DNA of 21,855 nt from assembly GCA_964425645.1 (NCBI GenBank), contig CAYRNC010000019.1:1-21855 (forward strand), in the 5' to 3' direction. The notes beneath the pieces are model-generated. The model saw only the letters and a program-made list of their open reading frames with translations, did not search any database and was not told where the DNA came from. Positions 15,373-21,854 of this stretch are shown in pieces (position 1 is the first letter of the stretch; every line of letters starts with the position of its first letter). Both the position numbers and the translations under genes were made by a program. The stretch comes from CAYRNC01 sp964425645 (GTDB taxonomy: Bacteria; Bacillota; Clostridia; Peptostreptococcales; Anaerovoracaceae).

Positions 15373-16038
15373 ATGGTAAGCTTGGGTAACGATTGGGATG
15401 AACTGCTTAAAGAAGAATTTCAAAAAGAATACTATCTTAATTTAAAACAATTTCTAATTAAAGAATACAAAACAAGGAAGGTCTATCCTTCCATGTACGA
15501 TATATTCAATGCGTTAAAATATACGTCATTTGGTGATGTAAAGGCTGTCATTTTGGGACAGGATCCCTATCATGGCCAAGGGCAGGCGCACGGTCTTTGT
15601 TTTTCAGTTCAAAAAGGAGTAGTCAAACCCCCGTCCCTTGCCAATATATTTAAGGAGCTGTTTGCTGATCTTGGGATTGTTCCTCCCGAGCACGGGTGTT
15701 TAACGGATTGGGCCGAAAGCGGAGTTTTGCTGCTCAATGCCGTCCTTACGGTAAGGTCCGGTCAGGCGAATTCACATAAAGGAAAGGGATGGGAGATTTT
15801 TACGGACCGTATAATAGAATTGCTGAATAAAAGAGAAAGCCCAATGGCATTTTTATTGTGGGGGGCCAACGCAGGATCCAAATCAAAATTGATTACTGAT
15901 CCGAAACATTTAGTACTGAAAGCGGCCCACCCTAGTCCCTTTTCTGCAAGCAATGGGTTTTTTGGTTGCAGACATTTTTCGAAGGTCAACGATTATTTAT
16001 CGCAGTTTGGAAAGTCTGTAAATTGGGAAATAATATAG
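15373..16038 (+). CDS. ung: Uracil-DNA glycosylase, family 1
   Basis: This 221-residue family-1 uracil-DNA glycosylase removes uracil from DNA in base excision repair. The water-activating motif GQDPYHGQGQAHGLCFS places the catalytic Asp at residue 64, the same number as in the Escherichia coli enzyme. The uracil-binding LLLNAVLTV and the LLWGANAGSK strand follow, and the DNA-intercalating loop HPSPFSASNGFFGC has its His at residue 186. All key residues are present, so the enzyme should be active. The ATG has AAGGA 8 nt upstream and follows the ABC transporter by 18 nt, so ung probably shares its transcript. It has no evident link to the wall polymer genes. Confidence 0.97.
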   Translation: MVSLGNDWDELLKEEFQKEYYLNLKQFLIKEYKTRKVYPSMYDIFNALKYTSFGDVKAVILGQDPYHGQGQAHGLCFSVQKGVVKPPSLANIFKELFADLGIVPPEHGCLTDWAESGVLLLNAVLTVRSGQANSHKGKGWEIFTDRIIELLNKRESPMAFLLWGANAGSKSKLITDPKHLVLKAAHPSPFSASNGFFGCRHFSKVNDYLSQFGKSVNWEII

Positions 16039-16061
16039 CGTAAAACAAGGAGGGTTTTTCA

Positions 16062-16610
16062 ATGGAGATAGGTATTGTTATTCTATTGGCGGCTATTTTA
16101 GCGTTTGCCGCAATCACCTATAACAGCCTTGTAAGGTTGCGTAATACCGCAGAAGAGGCATTTTCCACTATGGATGTCTTTTTAAAAAAACGGTATGATC
16201 TGATTCCAAATCTCGTTTCGACTGTAAAGGGCTATGTTGAGCATGAAGCAGGCACGCTTGAAAAGGTTGTAAAAGCACGCACTATGGCAGCAGATGCGAG
16301 AAGCATGGAAGAGAAAATCGAAGGAGAAAACATGCTTACGGGGGCGTTAAGGAGCCTGTTTGCTCTTTCTGAAGCTTACCCGGACTTAAAGGCAAATACA
16401 AATTTTTTAGATCTTCAAAGCCAGCTGCAGAGGATAGAAAGCGATATCGCCGATGCAAGAAGCAACTATAACGGTATGGTTAAAAAGCTGAACATCAGAA
16501 TAGAGGTCTTTCCCAGTAATATTATTGCCTCTTTATTTCGATTTGTAAGGAAGCCTCTGTTTGAGGCTGGGGAGGTGGCGGAAAGAGAGGCTGTCAAAGT
16601 AAGATTTTAA
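16062..16610 (+). CDS. lemA: LemA family protein
   Basis: This 182-residue membrane-anchored protein of the LemA family has an unknown molecular role. An N-terminal helix (about residues 3-22, IGIVILLAAILAFAAITYNS) enters the membrane. The rest is a long helical, coiled-coil-like domain with the family motifs NTAEEAFSTMDVFLKKRYDLIPNL (about 29-52; here the heart is MDVFLKKRYDLIPNLV), YPDLKANTNFLDLQSQLQ and ARSNYNGMVKKLNI, ending with the common FPSNIIASLF segment. The ATG has a near-perfect AAGGAGGG 7 nt upstream. LemA is often followed by a TPM-domain or DUF2207 gene; here it is the last gene before a large inverted repeat and a convergent amidase gene, so that partner is missing. Confidence 0.93.
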   Translation: MEIGIVILLAAILAFAAITYNSLVRLRNTAEEAFSTMDVFLKKRYDLIPNLVSTVKGYVEHEAGTLEKVVKARTMAADARSMEEKIEGENMLTGALRSLFALSEAYPDLKANTNFLDLQSQLQRIESDIADARSNYNGMVKKLNIRIEVFPSNIIASLFRFVRKPLFEAGEVAEREAVKVRF

Positions 16611-16621
16611 AGGCTGACCCC

Positions 16622-16681
16622 CCTTCGACCACCGTAAATATTATCCTGCATAATCAGGTTCAGATTTACGGTGGCGGAAGG
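16622..16681. terminator. Large inverted repeat between convergent lemA and amidase genes (possible bidirectional terminator)
   Basis: Arms 16622-16639 and 16664-16681 are complementary over 18 bp with only two mismatches (the 11-bp core CCACCGTAAAT is perfect). The 24-nt loop can itself fold, as CCTG...CAGG or ATTAT...ATAAT. It sits between two converging genes, ending 14 nt before the amidase stop codon. There is no T-tract on either side, so it is not a textbook intrinsic terminator. A transcription end or an RNA-stabilising 3' structure is the likely role. Confidence 0.6.
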
Positions 16682-16695
16682 ATAAAGCCTATTGA

Positions 16696-17241
16696 TCAGG
16701 GTGTTTCAAAGGGTATCCCGAAATAATCGGCCAAGGATATGGTCAGGTTTCTTGCGATGTTATCGATGTTTTCTTCGATCCAAAGAGCATCCGCATAATT
16801 GTCGTGGTAGGCCACTTCGACCAGCACAGCCGTTGCCCGGGTACGGCGGAGCTCTGATAAAGATGTAGTGGGCATAATTATTACCAGATTAGGATCGGGA
16901 TAGATGTCTTTTAGATTGTTTGCTATAATTTCGGCAAGCCTTTGTCCGGTAGGACTGTAGGTATAATAGAATACGACAGGGCCTCTGTACGTGCCGGCTA
17001 TTTCAGGCGGCGAGGCGTTAGAGTGAATGGCCAAATGTACATCAAAATCTCCCGCATTTGACATGTTAATCGATGTGGTTACATTTCCTTCAGGATCGTT
17101 ACGGCCATAGCTTATTCCGGTTGCGTTTAGGTAGGGGATCATGGCGTCTGCAATTCTGTTCATGTAATATTCTTCGCTCCCCCCTCCGGTTACATAGAGA
17201 TTGAAATCCTGAGTAGAGGGGCTCAAAAACACTGAGGGCAT
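16696..17241 (-). CDS. Variant Amidase_3 N-acetylmuramoyl-L-alanine amidase
   Basis: This 181-residue protein resembles the zinc amidases that cut the bond between MurNAc and the peptide stem of peptidoglycan. Family landmarks are the helix with Glu24 (GGGSEEYYMNRIADAM, second zinc ligand position), His73 in DVHLAIHSNASPP (third ligand) and Glu142 in AVLVEVAYHDN (catalytic Glu). The opening strand, where the family normally has DPGHGG with the first zinc His, instead reads VFLSPSTQDFN. I recall similar short Clostridial proteins with LSPSTQ, so this is probably a real subfamily and not a sequencing error. There is no signal peptide, which suits a protein acting inside the mother cell or spore. 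The start ATG at 17241 has AAAGGAG 9 nt upstream; an upstream in-frame ATG at 17268 lies before that site. The gene is convergent to lemA and divergent from the SpoVAF-like gene, so a role in sporulation or germination is plausible. Confidence 0.85.
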   Translation of the reverse strand: MPSVFLSPSTQDFNLYVTGGGSEEYYMNRIADAMIPYLNATGISYGRNDPEGNVTTSINMSNAGDFDVHLAIHSNASPPEIAGTYRGPVVFYYTYSPTGQRLAEIIANNLKDIYPDPNLVIIMPTTSLSELRRTRATAVLVEVAYHDNYADALWIEENIDNIARNLTISLADYFGIPFETP

Positions 17242-17402
17242 TTTATCATGCTCCTTTCTTGTTTGCATTATGGTATATATTATGTTTGATCGTGGTCTGG
17301 CGTGCCTTATTTTACTTTGTACAGAAATCCATTGTTAAAAAAGAATGGATTCTTTTCTTATTGGGAAAACTGCCCATAAGAATGATAAGGACGGTAATTG
17401 CA

Positions 17403-18788
17403 ATGGAAAACAAACTAGTGGACAAAATGCGTCGGATATTGCCTATCGGTGAAAGCTACGATGTGAAGGAAAGGAATATCCTGGTCGGCGGAAAAGAAAC
17501 ATTTATCTATTATGTAGAAGGCTTCATCAAGGATGATCTGATGCAGCAAATAATGAGAGATATATTAAGGATTACGGAAAATGAGATGGATATGCTTCCC
17601 ACCTCCACCGATTTTATTAAATCCAAAATAGCTTATGCCGATGTCTCGGTAACAAAAGATAAAGACGAGGTTATCAAGGGGATTTTTTCGGGACAAGCGG
17701 CTTTAATTGCCGAGAATTATGATAATGTAATTCTTATCGGAGTAAGGGTTCATCCTGTCCGGAGCATTGAAGAGCCGGATAAAGAAAGGACGTTAAGAGG
17801 CGCAAGGGATGGACTTGTTGAAACCATTCTTTTTAATACGGGCATGATTCGAAGAAGAATCAGAGATCCCCGGCTTATCTTTGACCTGGTGACTGTAGGG
17901 GAATTTTCGATGACAGATGTATGCATAGGGTACATCAAAGGATTGGCAAAAGATGAAGCGGTAAACGATATTAAGACTAAAATTGCTGCTATCAAAACCG
18001 ATTCTCTTACAGTAGGCGATCAAAGTCTGGTGGAGGCTCTTGATAAATACAGATGGCTCAATCCGTTTCCTAAAATTCGTTATACAGAGCGGCCCGATGT
18101 GGTTGCTGCCCATCTCACCGAGGGGAGCTTCGTCATACTGGTGGACAACAGCCCTACCGCAATTATTTTACCTACCGGGGTTTTCGACTTTCTGCAGGAC
18201 GCAGACGATTTCTATTTCCCCGCTATCACCGGTAACTATCTACGTCTGGTGCGCAATCTTACCATGTTTTTGTCCATGTTCATTACACCTGTCTATCTGC
18301 TCATGGAAAACGGCATATTTATCTTCCCCCGGCATTTAGACTTTATCATGCCGAAGGAGGCCTACGACGTTCCGCTGTTTTGGCAATTCATCATTTTAGA
18401 AATAGCCGTGGACGGATTGAAATTAGCCTCCCTGAACACGCCGAGCTCACTGGGGATGTCCTTATCCGTCATAGGTGCGTTGCTTTTGGGAGAGCTGTCT
18501 ATAGAGGCGGGCTGGTTTATACCTCAGAGCATACTGCTTATGGCAGTAGTTGCACTGGCAGCATTTTCCCAGCCCAGTATAGAATTATCTTATGCAAATA
18601 AATTTATGCGGGTATTTCTTCTTATCGGTGCGGCACTGTTAGGGTTATGGGGATTTCTGATAGCACTGGTCCTTGAAATAATAATCCTGGCGTTTACGAA
18701 AACCATAACCGGGACCTCCTATCTTTATCCTTTAATTCCTTTCAACGGCAAAAAGCTTTTCAGACTTCTTTTTAGGGTAAAGAAATGA
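17403..18788 (+). CDS. spoVAF: SpoVAF-like spore germination protein (GerA family)
   Basis: This membrane protein of about 461 residues belongs to the GerA/SpoVAF family of the inner spore membrane. The N-terminal soluble domain (about 1-230) starts with PIGESYDVKERNILVGGKE and carries YYVEGFIKDDLM, wording closer to SpoVAF than to the GerAA germinant-receptor subunits. The central block RYTERPDVVAAHLTEGSFVI followed by LVDNSPTAIILPTGVF is the family core. Four to six membrane helices follow up to residue 450 (for example LASLNTPSSLGMSLSVIGAL). The start is uncertain: I chose the ATG at 17403 (AAGGA 11 nt upstream). The in-frame ATG at 17382 and codons further upstream, to 17259, are possible but have no good ribosome binding site and run into the divergent amidase leader. 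GerA receptors are normally A-B-C operons and SpoVAF normally belongs to the spoVA operon; neither set is adjacent here. It converges on the coat protein gene with a 9-nt gap. Confidence 0.85.
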   Translation: MENKLVDKMRRILPIGESYDVKERNILVGGKETFIYYVEGFIKDDLMQQIMRDILRITENEMDMLPTSTDFIKSKIAYADVSVTKDKDEVIKGIFSGQAALIAENYDNVILIGVRVHPVRSIEEPDKERTLRGARDGLVETILFNTGMIRRRIRDPRLIFDLVTVGEFSMTDVCIGYIKGLAKDEAVNDIKTKIAAIKTDSLTVGDQSLVEALDKYRWLNPFPKIRYTERPDVVAAHLTEGSFVILVDNSPTAIILPTGVFDFLQDADDFYFPAITGNYLRLVRNLTMFLSMFITPVYLLMENGIFIFPRHLDFIMPKEAYDVPLFWQFIILEIAVDGLKLASLNTPSSLGMSLSVIGALLLGELSIEAGWFIPQSILLMAVVALAAFSQPSIELSYANKFMRVFLLIGAALLGLWGFLIALVLEIIILAFTKTITGTSYLYPLIPFNGKKLFRLLFRVKK

Positions 18789-18797
18789 CAGATGTCT

Positions 18798-19649
18798 TTA
18801 AATGAGCAGGTTGACAGGGCAACGCTTTCCGAAAAATTGAACCATTCTTAACGAATAAAAATCGCAGGCCAAAATTTCTTCACTGCACGTGCTTTGCAGC
18901 AGAAAATAGTTTATACCGACTCCTATCAGATATCCTACTCTTGATGCGATAAGTCCTCCGGTACCGATGTTTAGAGAAACGAGACACTCTTTTCCTATTT
19001 GTGTCCTCATAAATCCATTTAAATATTGCATATTTTCATAGCTCAGTATTTCCTTGTATTCTTCCGGCAGCAAAGGGTTGCCCGGCACAAGATAGTGGGG
19101 CGGTGTAGGGATAACTGCGGGCGTTTGGGTACCGATAACCGTACCTTCGGGCAACGGGAAATCGATAGGGCGCACCAGTGAAGGTGGCGCGGGTTCGATT
19201 ACCTGGGCGGGGGATTTCTGCTCAATGGCAGAAAACGGGATAGGCTGAGGTGCGGGAGCTGCCGGTATCGGATAGGGGGAGGGAGCTGCGATATCCTGGG
19301 GGGTAGGTGCAGGCGGCTGTCCCTGGCCCGGCATAAACGGGGGCGACAGAGGCGAGGGCATAGTGAATTCCGGCGGTTGAATCGCCTGGTTCATACCCGG
19401 AGAAAAGGGCGGCGGTGTTACCTGGTTTTGGATCGGAGGAGTAGGTGCAGGCGGCTGTCCCTGGCCCGGCATAAACGGGGGTGACAGAGGCGAGGGCATA
19501 GTGAATTCCGGCGGTTGAATCGTCTGGTTCATGCCCGGAGAAAATGGCGACGGCATTACCTGGTTTTGAACCGGTATCGAATTGGAGTCGGTTCCCGTCC
19601 CGGAACAACCGCAGGGTGTACGAGAGTCTCTTTGATATGGATAATGCAT
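18798..19649 (-). CDS. Proline-rich, GerQ-like spore coat protein
   Basis: This 283-residue protein is encoded 17 nt downstream of the cwlJ-like gene, the same order as cwlJ-gerQ in Bacillus. GerQ is the coat protein needed to retain and activate CwlJ. The N-terminus (MHYPYQRDSRTPCGCSG) has two close Cys residues. Residues about 25-120 are a proline, glutamine and methionine-rich tract containing two copies of a 46-residue unit (PFSPGMNQ.IQPPEFTMPSP). A further Pro/Ala-rich linker follows. The C-terminal 90 residues (about 195-283) form a compact domain with LPEEYKEILSYENMQYLN, GKECLVSLNIGTGGL, GYLIGVGINYFLL and ILACDFYSLRMVQFFG, which looks like a small beta-barrel. Similarity to GerQ is by context and general layout, not a secure sequence match. 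The ATG at 19649 has AAGAAGGT 6 nt upstream. An N-terminally longer reading would overlap the cwlJ gene and lacks a site. Confidence 0.75.
   Translation of the reverse strand: MHYPYQRDSRTPCGCSGTGTDSNSIPVQNQVMPSPFSPGMNQTIQPPEFTMPSPLSPPFMPGQGQPPAPTPPIQNQVTPPPFSPGMNQAIQPPEFTMPSPLSPPFMPGQGQPPAPTPQDIAAPSPYPIPAAPAPQPIPFSAIEQKSPAQVIEPAPPSLVRPIDFPLPEGTVIGTQTPAVIPTPPHYLVPGNPLLPEEYKEILSYENMQYLNGFMRTQIGKECLVSLNIGTGGLIASRVGYLIGVGINYFLLQSTCSEEILACDFYSLRMVQFFGKRCPVNLLI
19303..19568. repeat. Two tandem copies of a 138-bp unit inside the coat protein gene
   Basis: Copies at 19303-19430 and 19441-19568 are identical except for about 7 of 128 bases, with a period of exactly 138 bp (46 codons). The reading frame is therefore kept and the encoded Pro-rich segment is doubled. 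The high identity implies a recent duplication or ongoing homogenisation, and the copy number may vary between strains. Confidence 0.9.
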
Positions 19650-19666
19650 TACAATACCTTCTTTCA

Positions 19667-20113
19667 TTAAGTAGTGGCGTAATAGGATGTGGGGATATAA
19701 AAGCAATGGCCCCCCACGCGGTTATGGATTACCCCATAGTTTGGAGGTGGAAAAAACGGTCTGCAGGGTTGATCGAAGGGTGCATAAAAATAAAGGGAAT
19801 TATCTATGCCCAGCATCCGCCCTCCGGTCATTGCCCAATCGACTATGAGATAGTGTATGTCTTCAGGTCGCATATTAAAAATATTTTGGGGGTTCGGTAT
19901 GCCGTTTACGACGGTTACGGCACAGGTAAACTGTCCGGGCTGCATTATTATGTTTCGTATGCTTCCTCCCTCATTGACCCTGCCAAATTCACCGTAGGTA
20001 ATGGTTGCACGGTTCATGACAACAGTCGCAACGGCTCTCATTCCGGCCTCTCCCTCTCCGCCGGCTTCACATTGGATCAATCGTGCAAAAAGCTCTCTTT
20101 CGTCAAAGGGCAT
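19667..20113 (-). CDS. cwlJ: CwlJ-type cortex-lytic cell wall hydrolase
   Basis: This 148-residue protein is of the SleB/CwlJ hydrolase family (Hydrolase_2), which degrades spore cortex peptidoglycan during germination. The catalytic Glu16 lies in LIQCEAGGEGEAGMRAVATV, followed by VVMNRATITYGEFG, the QPGQFTCA segment and the C-terminal SLYFYAPF and GGHCFYIP blocks expected for the fold. The short length and lack of a signal peptide or peptidoglycan-binding domain point to CwlJ and not SleB. The ATG at 20113 has GGAGG 7 nt upstream; an in-frame ATG at 20131 lies before that site. The GerQ-like gene follows by 17 nt, so both are likely co-expressed in the mother cell. A candidate sporulation -10 (CATACAAT) lies about 70 nt upstream. 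Confidence 0.93.
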   Translation of the reverse strand: MPFDERELFARLIQCEAGGEGEAGMRAVATVVMNRATITYGEFGRVNEGGSIRNIIMQPGQFTCAVTVVNGIPNPQNIFNMRPEDIHYLIVDWAMTGGRMLGIDNSLYFYAPFDQPCRPFFPPPNYGVIHNRVGGHCFYIPTSYYATT

Positions 20114-20180
20114 AAATAAGCCTCCAATCATGCCGAAAAGATATAGTGGTTACATCGTACGGCAGCAAAAACATCGTTTC

Positions 20181-20211
20181 TTGCATTGTATGCAATGAAA
20201 AGAGAAAATGA
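20181..20211 (-). promoter_or_regulatory. Possible SigE-type promoter of the cwlJ operon, overlapping a palindrome
   Basis: On the minus strand a CATACAAT box (20192-20185) matches the SigE -10 consensus. A TCATTTT box (20211-20205) is a partial -35 match, though the 12-nt spacing is shorter than usual. The -10 lies inside a 15-bp palindrome (TTGCAT-TGT-ATGCAA, 20181-20195). The rest of the 244-bp gap 20114-20357 holds the divergent cupin promoter and nothing else recognisable. Confidence 0.35.
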
Positions 20212-20282
20212 CAATGGGATCCAGGGCAATAGTTTGCTGCAAAACTGATTGAAAGTTACGTATTCATCGCACATGTGATTTG

Positions 20283-20291
20283 TGTTATAAT
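20283..20291 (+). promoter_or_regulatory. Extended -10 promoter of the cupin gene
   Basis: TGTTATAAT at 20283-20291 is a consensus TATAAT with the TGn extension. The best -35 at 17-nt spacing (TTCATC, 20263-20268) is weak, as is common for extended -10 promoters. It lies about 65 nt upstream of the cupin start codon. Confidence 0.6.
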
Positions 20292-20357
20292 AGAGTTAAT
20301 TTACCGAATGATTTAAACTGATACTTAGGCGGTCAGTAAGATGGGGGGACAGTTTAT

Positions 20358-20666
20358 ATGGAAAAGGTTTATCAGTATACTTTAACGGATAAGGAAATCT
20401 TTGAAAATGTATTTACAGACGAAAAGCTCCTTATGAACCACGTTATCGTCCCGCCGGGAAAAATATTTCCGAAGCATCCAACGGATGCTACGGTATATGC
20501 ATTGGTCATTAAAGGTCAATTGAGTGTAACAATCGGAAATAATGAGACTAAAACTTTTAATGCAGGGCATCTTGTTAATATACCGAAAGGTGCTGACACT
20601 GAGCTGGGTAATAAAGGCGACATGCTTTTGGAATTGTTTGTAGTTAAGTATGGATACGATCTTTAA
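20358..20666 (+). CDS. Small single-domain cupin protein
   Basis: This 102-residue cytoplasmic protein is a single cupin beta-barrel. The first motif region is VIVPPGKIFPKHPTDATVYALVIKGQLSVTI and the second is FNAGHLVNIPKGADTELGN; the core pieces PPGKIFPKHPTD and GHLVNIPKGADTELGN carry the metal-site region. Only part of the usual His/Glu metal-binding set is visible: His in KHPTD, and Glu replaces His at the end of the second motif. The metal may therefore be bound differently or not at all. The ATG has a GGGGGG run 9 nt upstream. It lies upstream of a nitroreductase-family gene with a 93-nt gap that has its own possible -10 box. No specific substrate can be inferred. Confidence 0.85.
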   Translation: MEKVYQYTLTDKEIFENVFTDEKLLMNHVIVPPGKIFPKHPTDATVYALVIKGQLSVTIGNNETKTFNAGHLVNIPKGADTELGNKGDMLLELFVVKYGYDL

Positions 20667-20711
20667 GGATAATCATAACCGCCTTGTACGTACTTTTTCT
20701 TACCGTACCGT

Positions 20712-20717
20712 TATAAT
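20712..20717 (+). promoter_or_regulatory. Candidate -10 box upstream of the nitroreductase gene
   Basis: A consensus TATAAT lies 43 nt before the ATG at 20760. The nearest -35-like hexamer (TTGTAC, 20684-20689) is 22 nt away, too far for a standard promoter, so an activator would be needed or the box is fortuitous. Confidence 0.35.
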
Positions 20718-20759
20718 TATGAGATAGGGTAATCGGCAATTAGATTGGGGGAATCTGTA

Positions 20760-21278
20760 ATGGATGTTTTTGAAGCTATTAAAACCAGAAGGAGCGCGAG
20801 GAATTATCTATCGAAGCCCATAGAAAAAGAAAAGCTTGATCGCCTGTTGGAGGCGGGGCGGTTAGCCCCGGGTGCCAGGGTTGAACAAGATTTTAAAATA
20901 GTGATTGTTACAGAAGACAGGTTAAAAGATGAACTGGTTTCCGCTTGCGAAAATCAAGGATTTGTGTCGGAGGCACCGATAGTGCTCGTGATGTGTTCAA
21001 CAAATGATCGTACGATGTTATGTGGCCAGCCTGTCAGGCCTATAGATTGCTCAATAGTTCTTTCTTTTATGATGCTACAGGCCCAGGAGCTGGGGCTGGG
21101 AATGTGCTGGCTCGGTGCGTTCCGGTCGGATGAAGTGAAGCGCATACTTGATATACCCGATGATTATAAGGTTGTTGCCGTACTTCCGGTTGGTTACGCC
21201 GCATCAAAGGGATATCCGACTCCCCGTAAGAAAATAGAGGATCTGATTTTGTATAACAAATGGCAAAATGAGCTGTAG
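20760..21278 (+). CDS. Nitroreductase-family flavoprotein
   Basis: This 172-residue protein is of the nitroreductase (NfsB/FRP-like) family, FMN-dependent oxidoreductases acting as dimers. The N-terminal FMN-binding motif AIKTRRSARNYLSKPIEKEK with the RRS triad, the LLEAGRLAPGARVEQDFKIV segment and the C-terminal VVAVLPVGYAASKGYPTPRKK motif are all present. The mid-region SFMMLQAQELGLGMCWLGAF is the usual dimer-core helix. At about 170 residues it is one of the short members. The start is the ATG at 20760 with GGGGGA 7 nt upstream; an in-frame TTG at 20745 lies before that site. The substrate (nitroaromatic, quinone or another electron acceptor) cannot be told from sequence. It is followed by an intrinsic terminator about 110 nt downstream. 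Confidence 0.92.
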   Translation: MDVFEAIKTRRSARNYLSKPIEKEKLDRLLEAGRLAPGARVEQDFKIVIVTEDRLKDELVSACENQGFVSEAPIVLVMCSTNDRTMLCGQPVRPIDCSIVLSFMMLQAQELGLGMCWLGAFRSDEVKRILDIPDDYKVVAVLPVGYAASKGYPTPRKKIEDLILYNKWQNEL

Positions 21279-21390
21279 AAGCGGCATTGTTTGCAATAAA
21301 CGTGCAGACACAGGTCGGATCCCGGCTGTTTGCGACATTTGGGATGAATACGGCTTTTAAAAACGATAAAGTGTTTTGTTAGTCTAATAC

Positions 21391-21420
21391 GCCGGACAAT
21401 TTTTAGTTCCGGCTTTTTTA
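21391..21420 (+). terminator. Rho-independent terminator downstream of the nitroreductase gene
   Basis: GCCGGA (21391-21396) and TCCGGC (21408-21413) form a 6-bp stem with an 11-nt loop, followed by a TTTTTTT run to 21419. It lies 113 nt after the stop codon; nothing recognisable lies in between. Confidence 0.75.
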
Positions 21421-21445
21421 TTGTCTTGATTACAAATCTGTCGGC

Positions 21446-21652
21446 ATGGAATTTTTTCGTAGTTCATTTTTGGACAAGTGTCATATTAGAAACAGAAAGT
21501 TAAAGTATTGTGTCATGAAATACATAGATAGTGATTTCCGAAAGCGATATCGATTGTCGGAAATAGCAGTATGTCTGGCAATATTCAATTGGCACGGTAA
21601 TTGCTTTATGAATATTCAGAATAGTGAGGGAAAGTTTTTTAAAGATTTATAG
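21446..21652 (+). pseudogene. Possible decayed remnant of an AraC-type HTH domain
   Basis: This is an open frame of 68 codons with no ribosome binding site. Its second half (KYIDSDFRKRYRLSEIA followed later by NSEGKFFKDL) resembles the first HTH of AraC/XylS regulators, where YI..N/DF....LSEIA is followed by GK.F.DYL. Between these parts the expected SPSYFSRLF-type segment is replaced by unrelated residues, two residues too long. The frame stops where the second HTH should begin. No N-terminal domain exists upstream. It is best read as a gene remnant or a chance frame; the similarity is weak. Confidence 0.28.
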
Positions 21653-21696
21653 TTTAGTTACTATCCATTCATTAGGCTATGATTGCCCTGATAATC

Positions 21697-21718
21697 GGAG
21701 GTGATGATTTTGGTTTAG
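21697..21718 (+). other. Strong ribosome binding site followed by a 4-codon mini-frame
   Basis: GGAGGTG (21697-21703) directly precedes ATG ATT TTG GTT TAG (21704-21718). The strong site leads to an immediate stop. Spacing to the ATG is too short for efficient initiation; the TTG at 21710 would be better spaced but also stops at once. It may be a leader fragment or the decayed start of a lost gene. Confidence 0.3.
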
Positions 21719-21767
21719 GGCAACAAGACGGAACCATATACTATTCATAGTTTGTCAGGAGGTTAAA

Positions 21768-21854
21768 ATGGTAGATAATATTAAAAAAAGAATACCGCCA
21801 CAAGGGGGTTTTTTGTTTTGGCCGAGGATAATCTGGCGCCGCCGATACTGGTGA
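21768..21854 (+). other. 28-codon frame with strong ribosome binding site, overlapping the last gene start
   Basis: An ATG at 21768 has AGGAGG (21758-21763) 4 nt upstream, a clear initiation signal. The frame begins MVDNIKKRIPPQGG and then runs into an unlikely Trp/Arg-rich tail (FWPRIIWRRRYW) before a stop at 21852-21854. The change in composition after the G5T6 tract (21804-21814) suggests that the true reading frame shifts by -1 there, by error, mutation or programmed slippage. Otherwise this is a short leader upstream of the next gene. Confidence 0.4.

Noticed and set aside
18786..18812. GACAGATGTC palindrome between the SpoVAF-like and coat genes as a terminator
   Set aside because: The stem is only 4 bp with imperfect AT flanks; not convincing as a terminator.
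19544..20119. A 191-codon + strand frame opposite cwlJ and the coat gene start
   Set aside because: The minus strand carries the SleB/CwlJ motifs and good ribosome binding sites; the + frame has neither.
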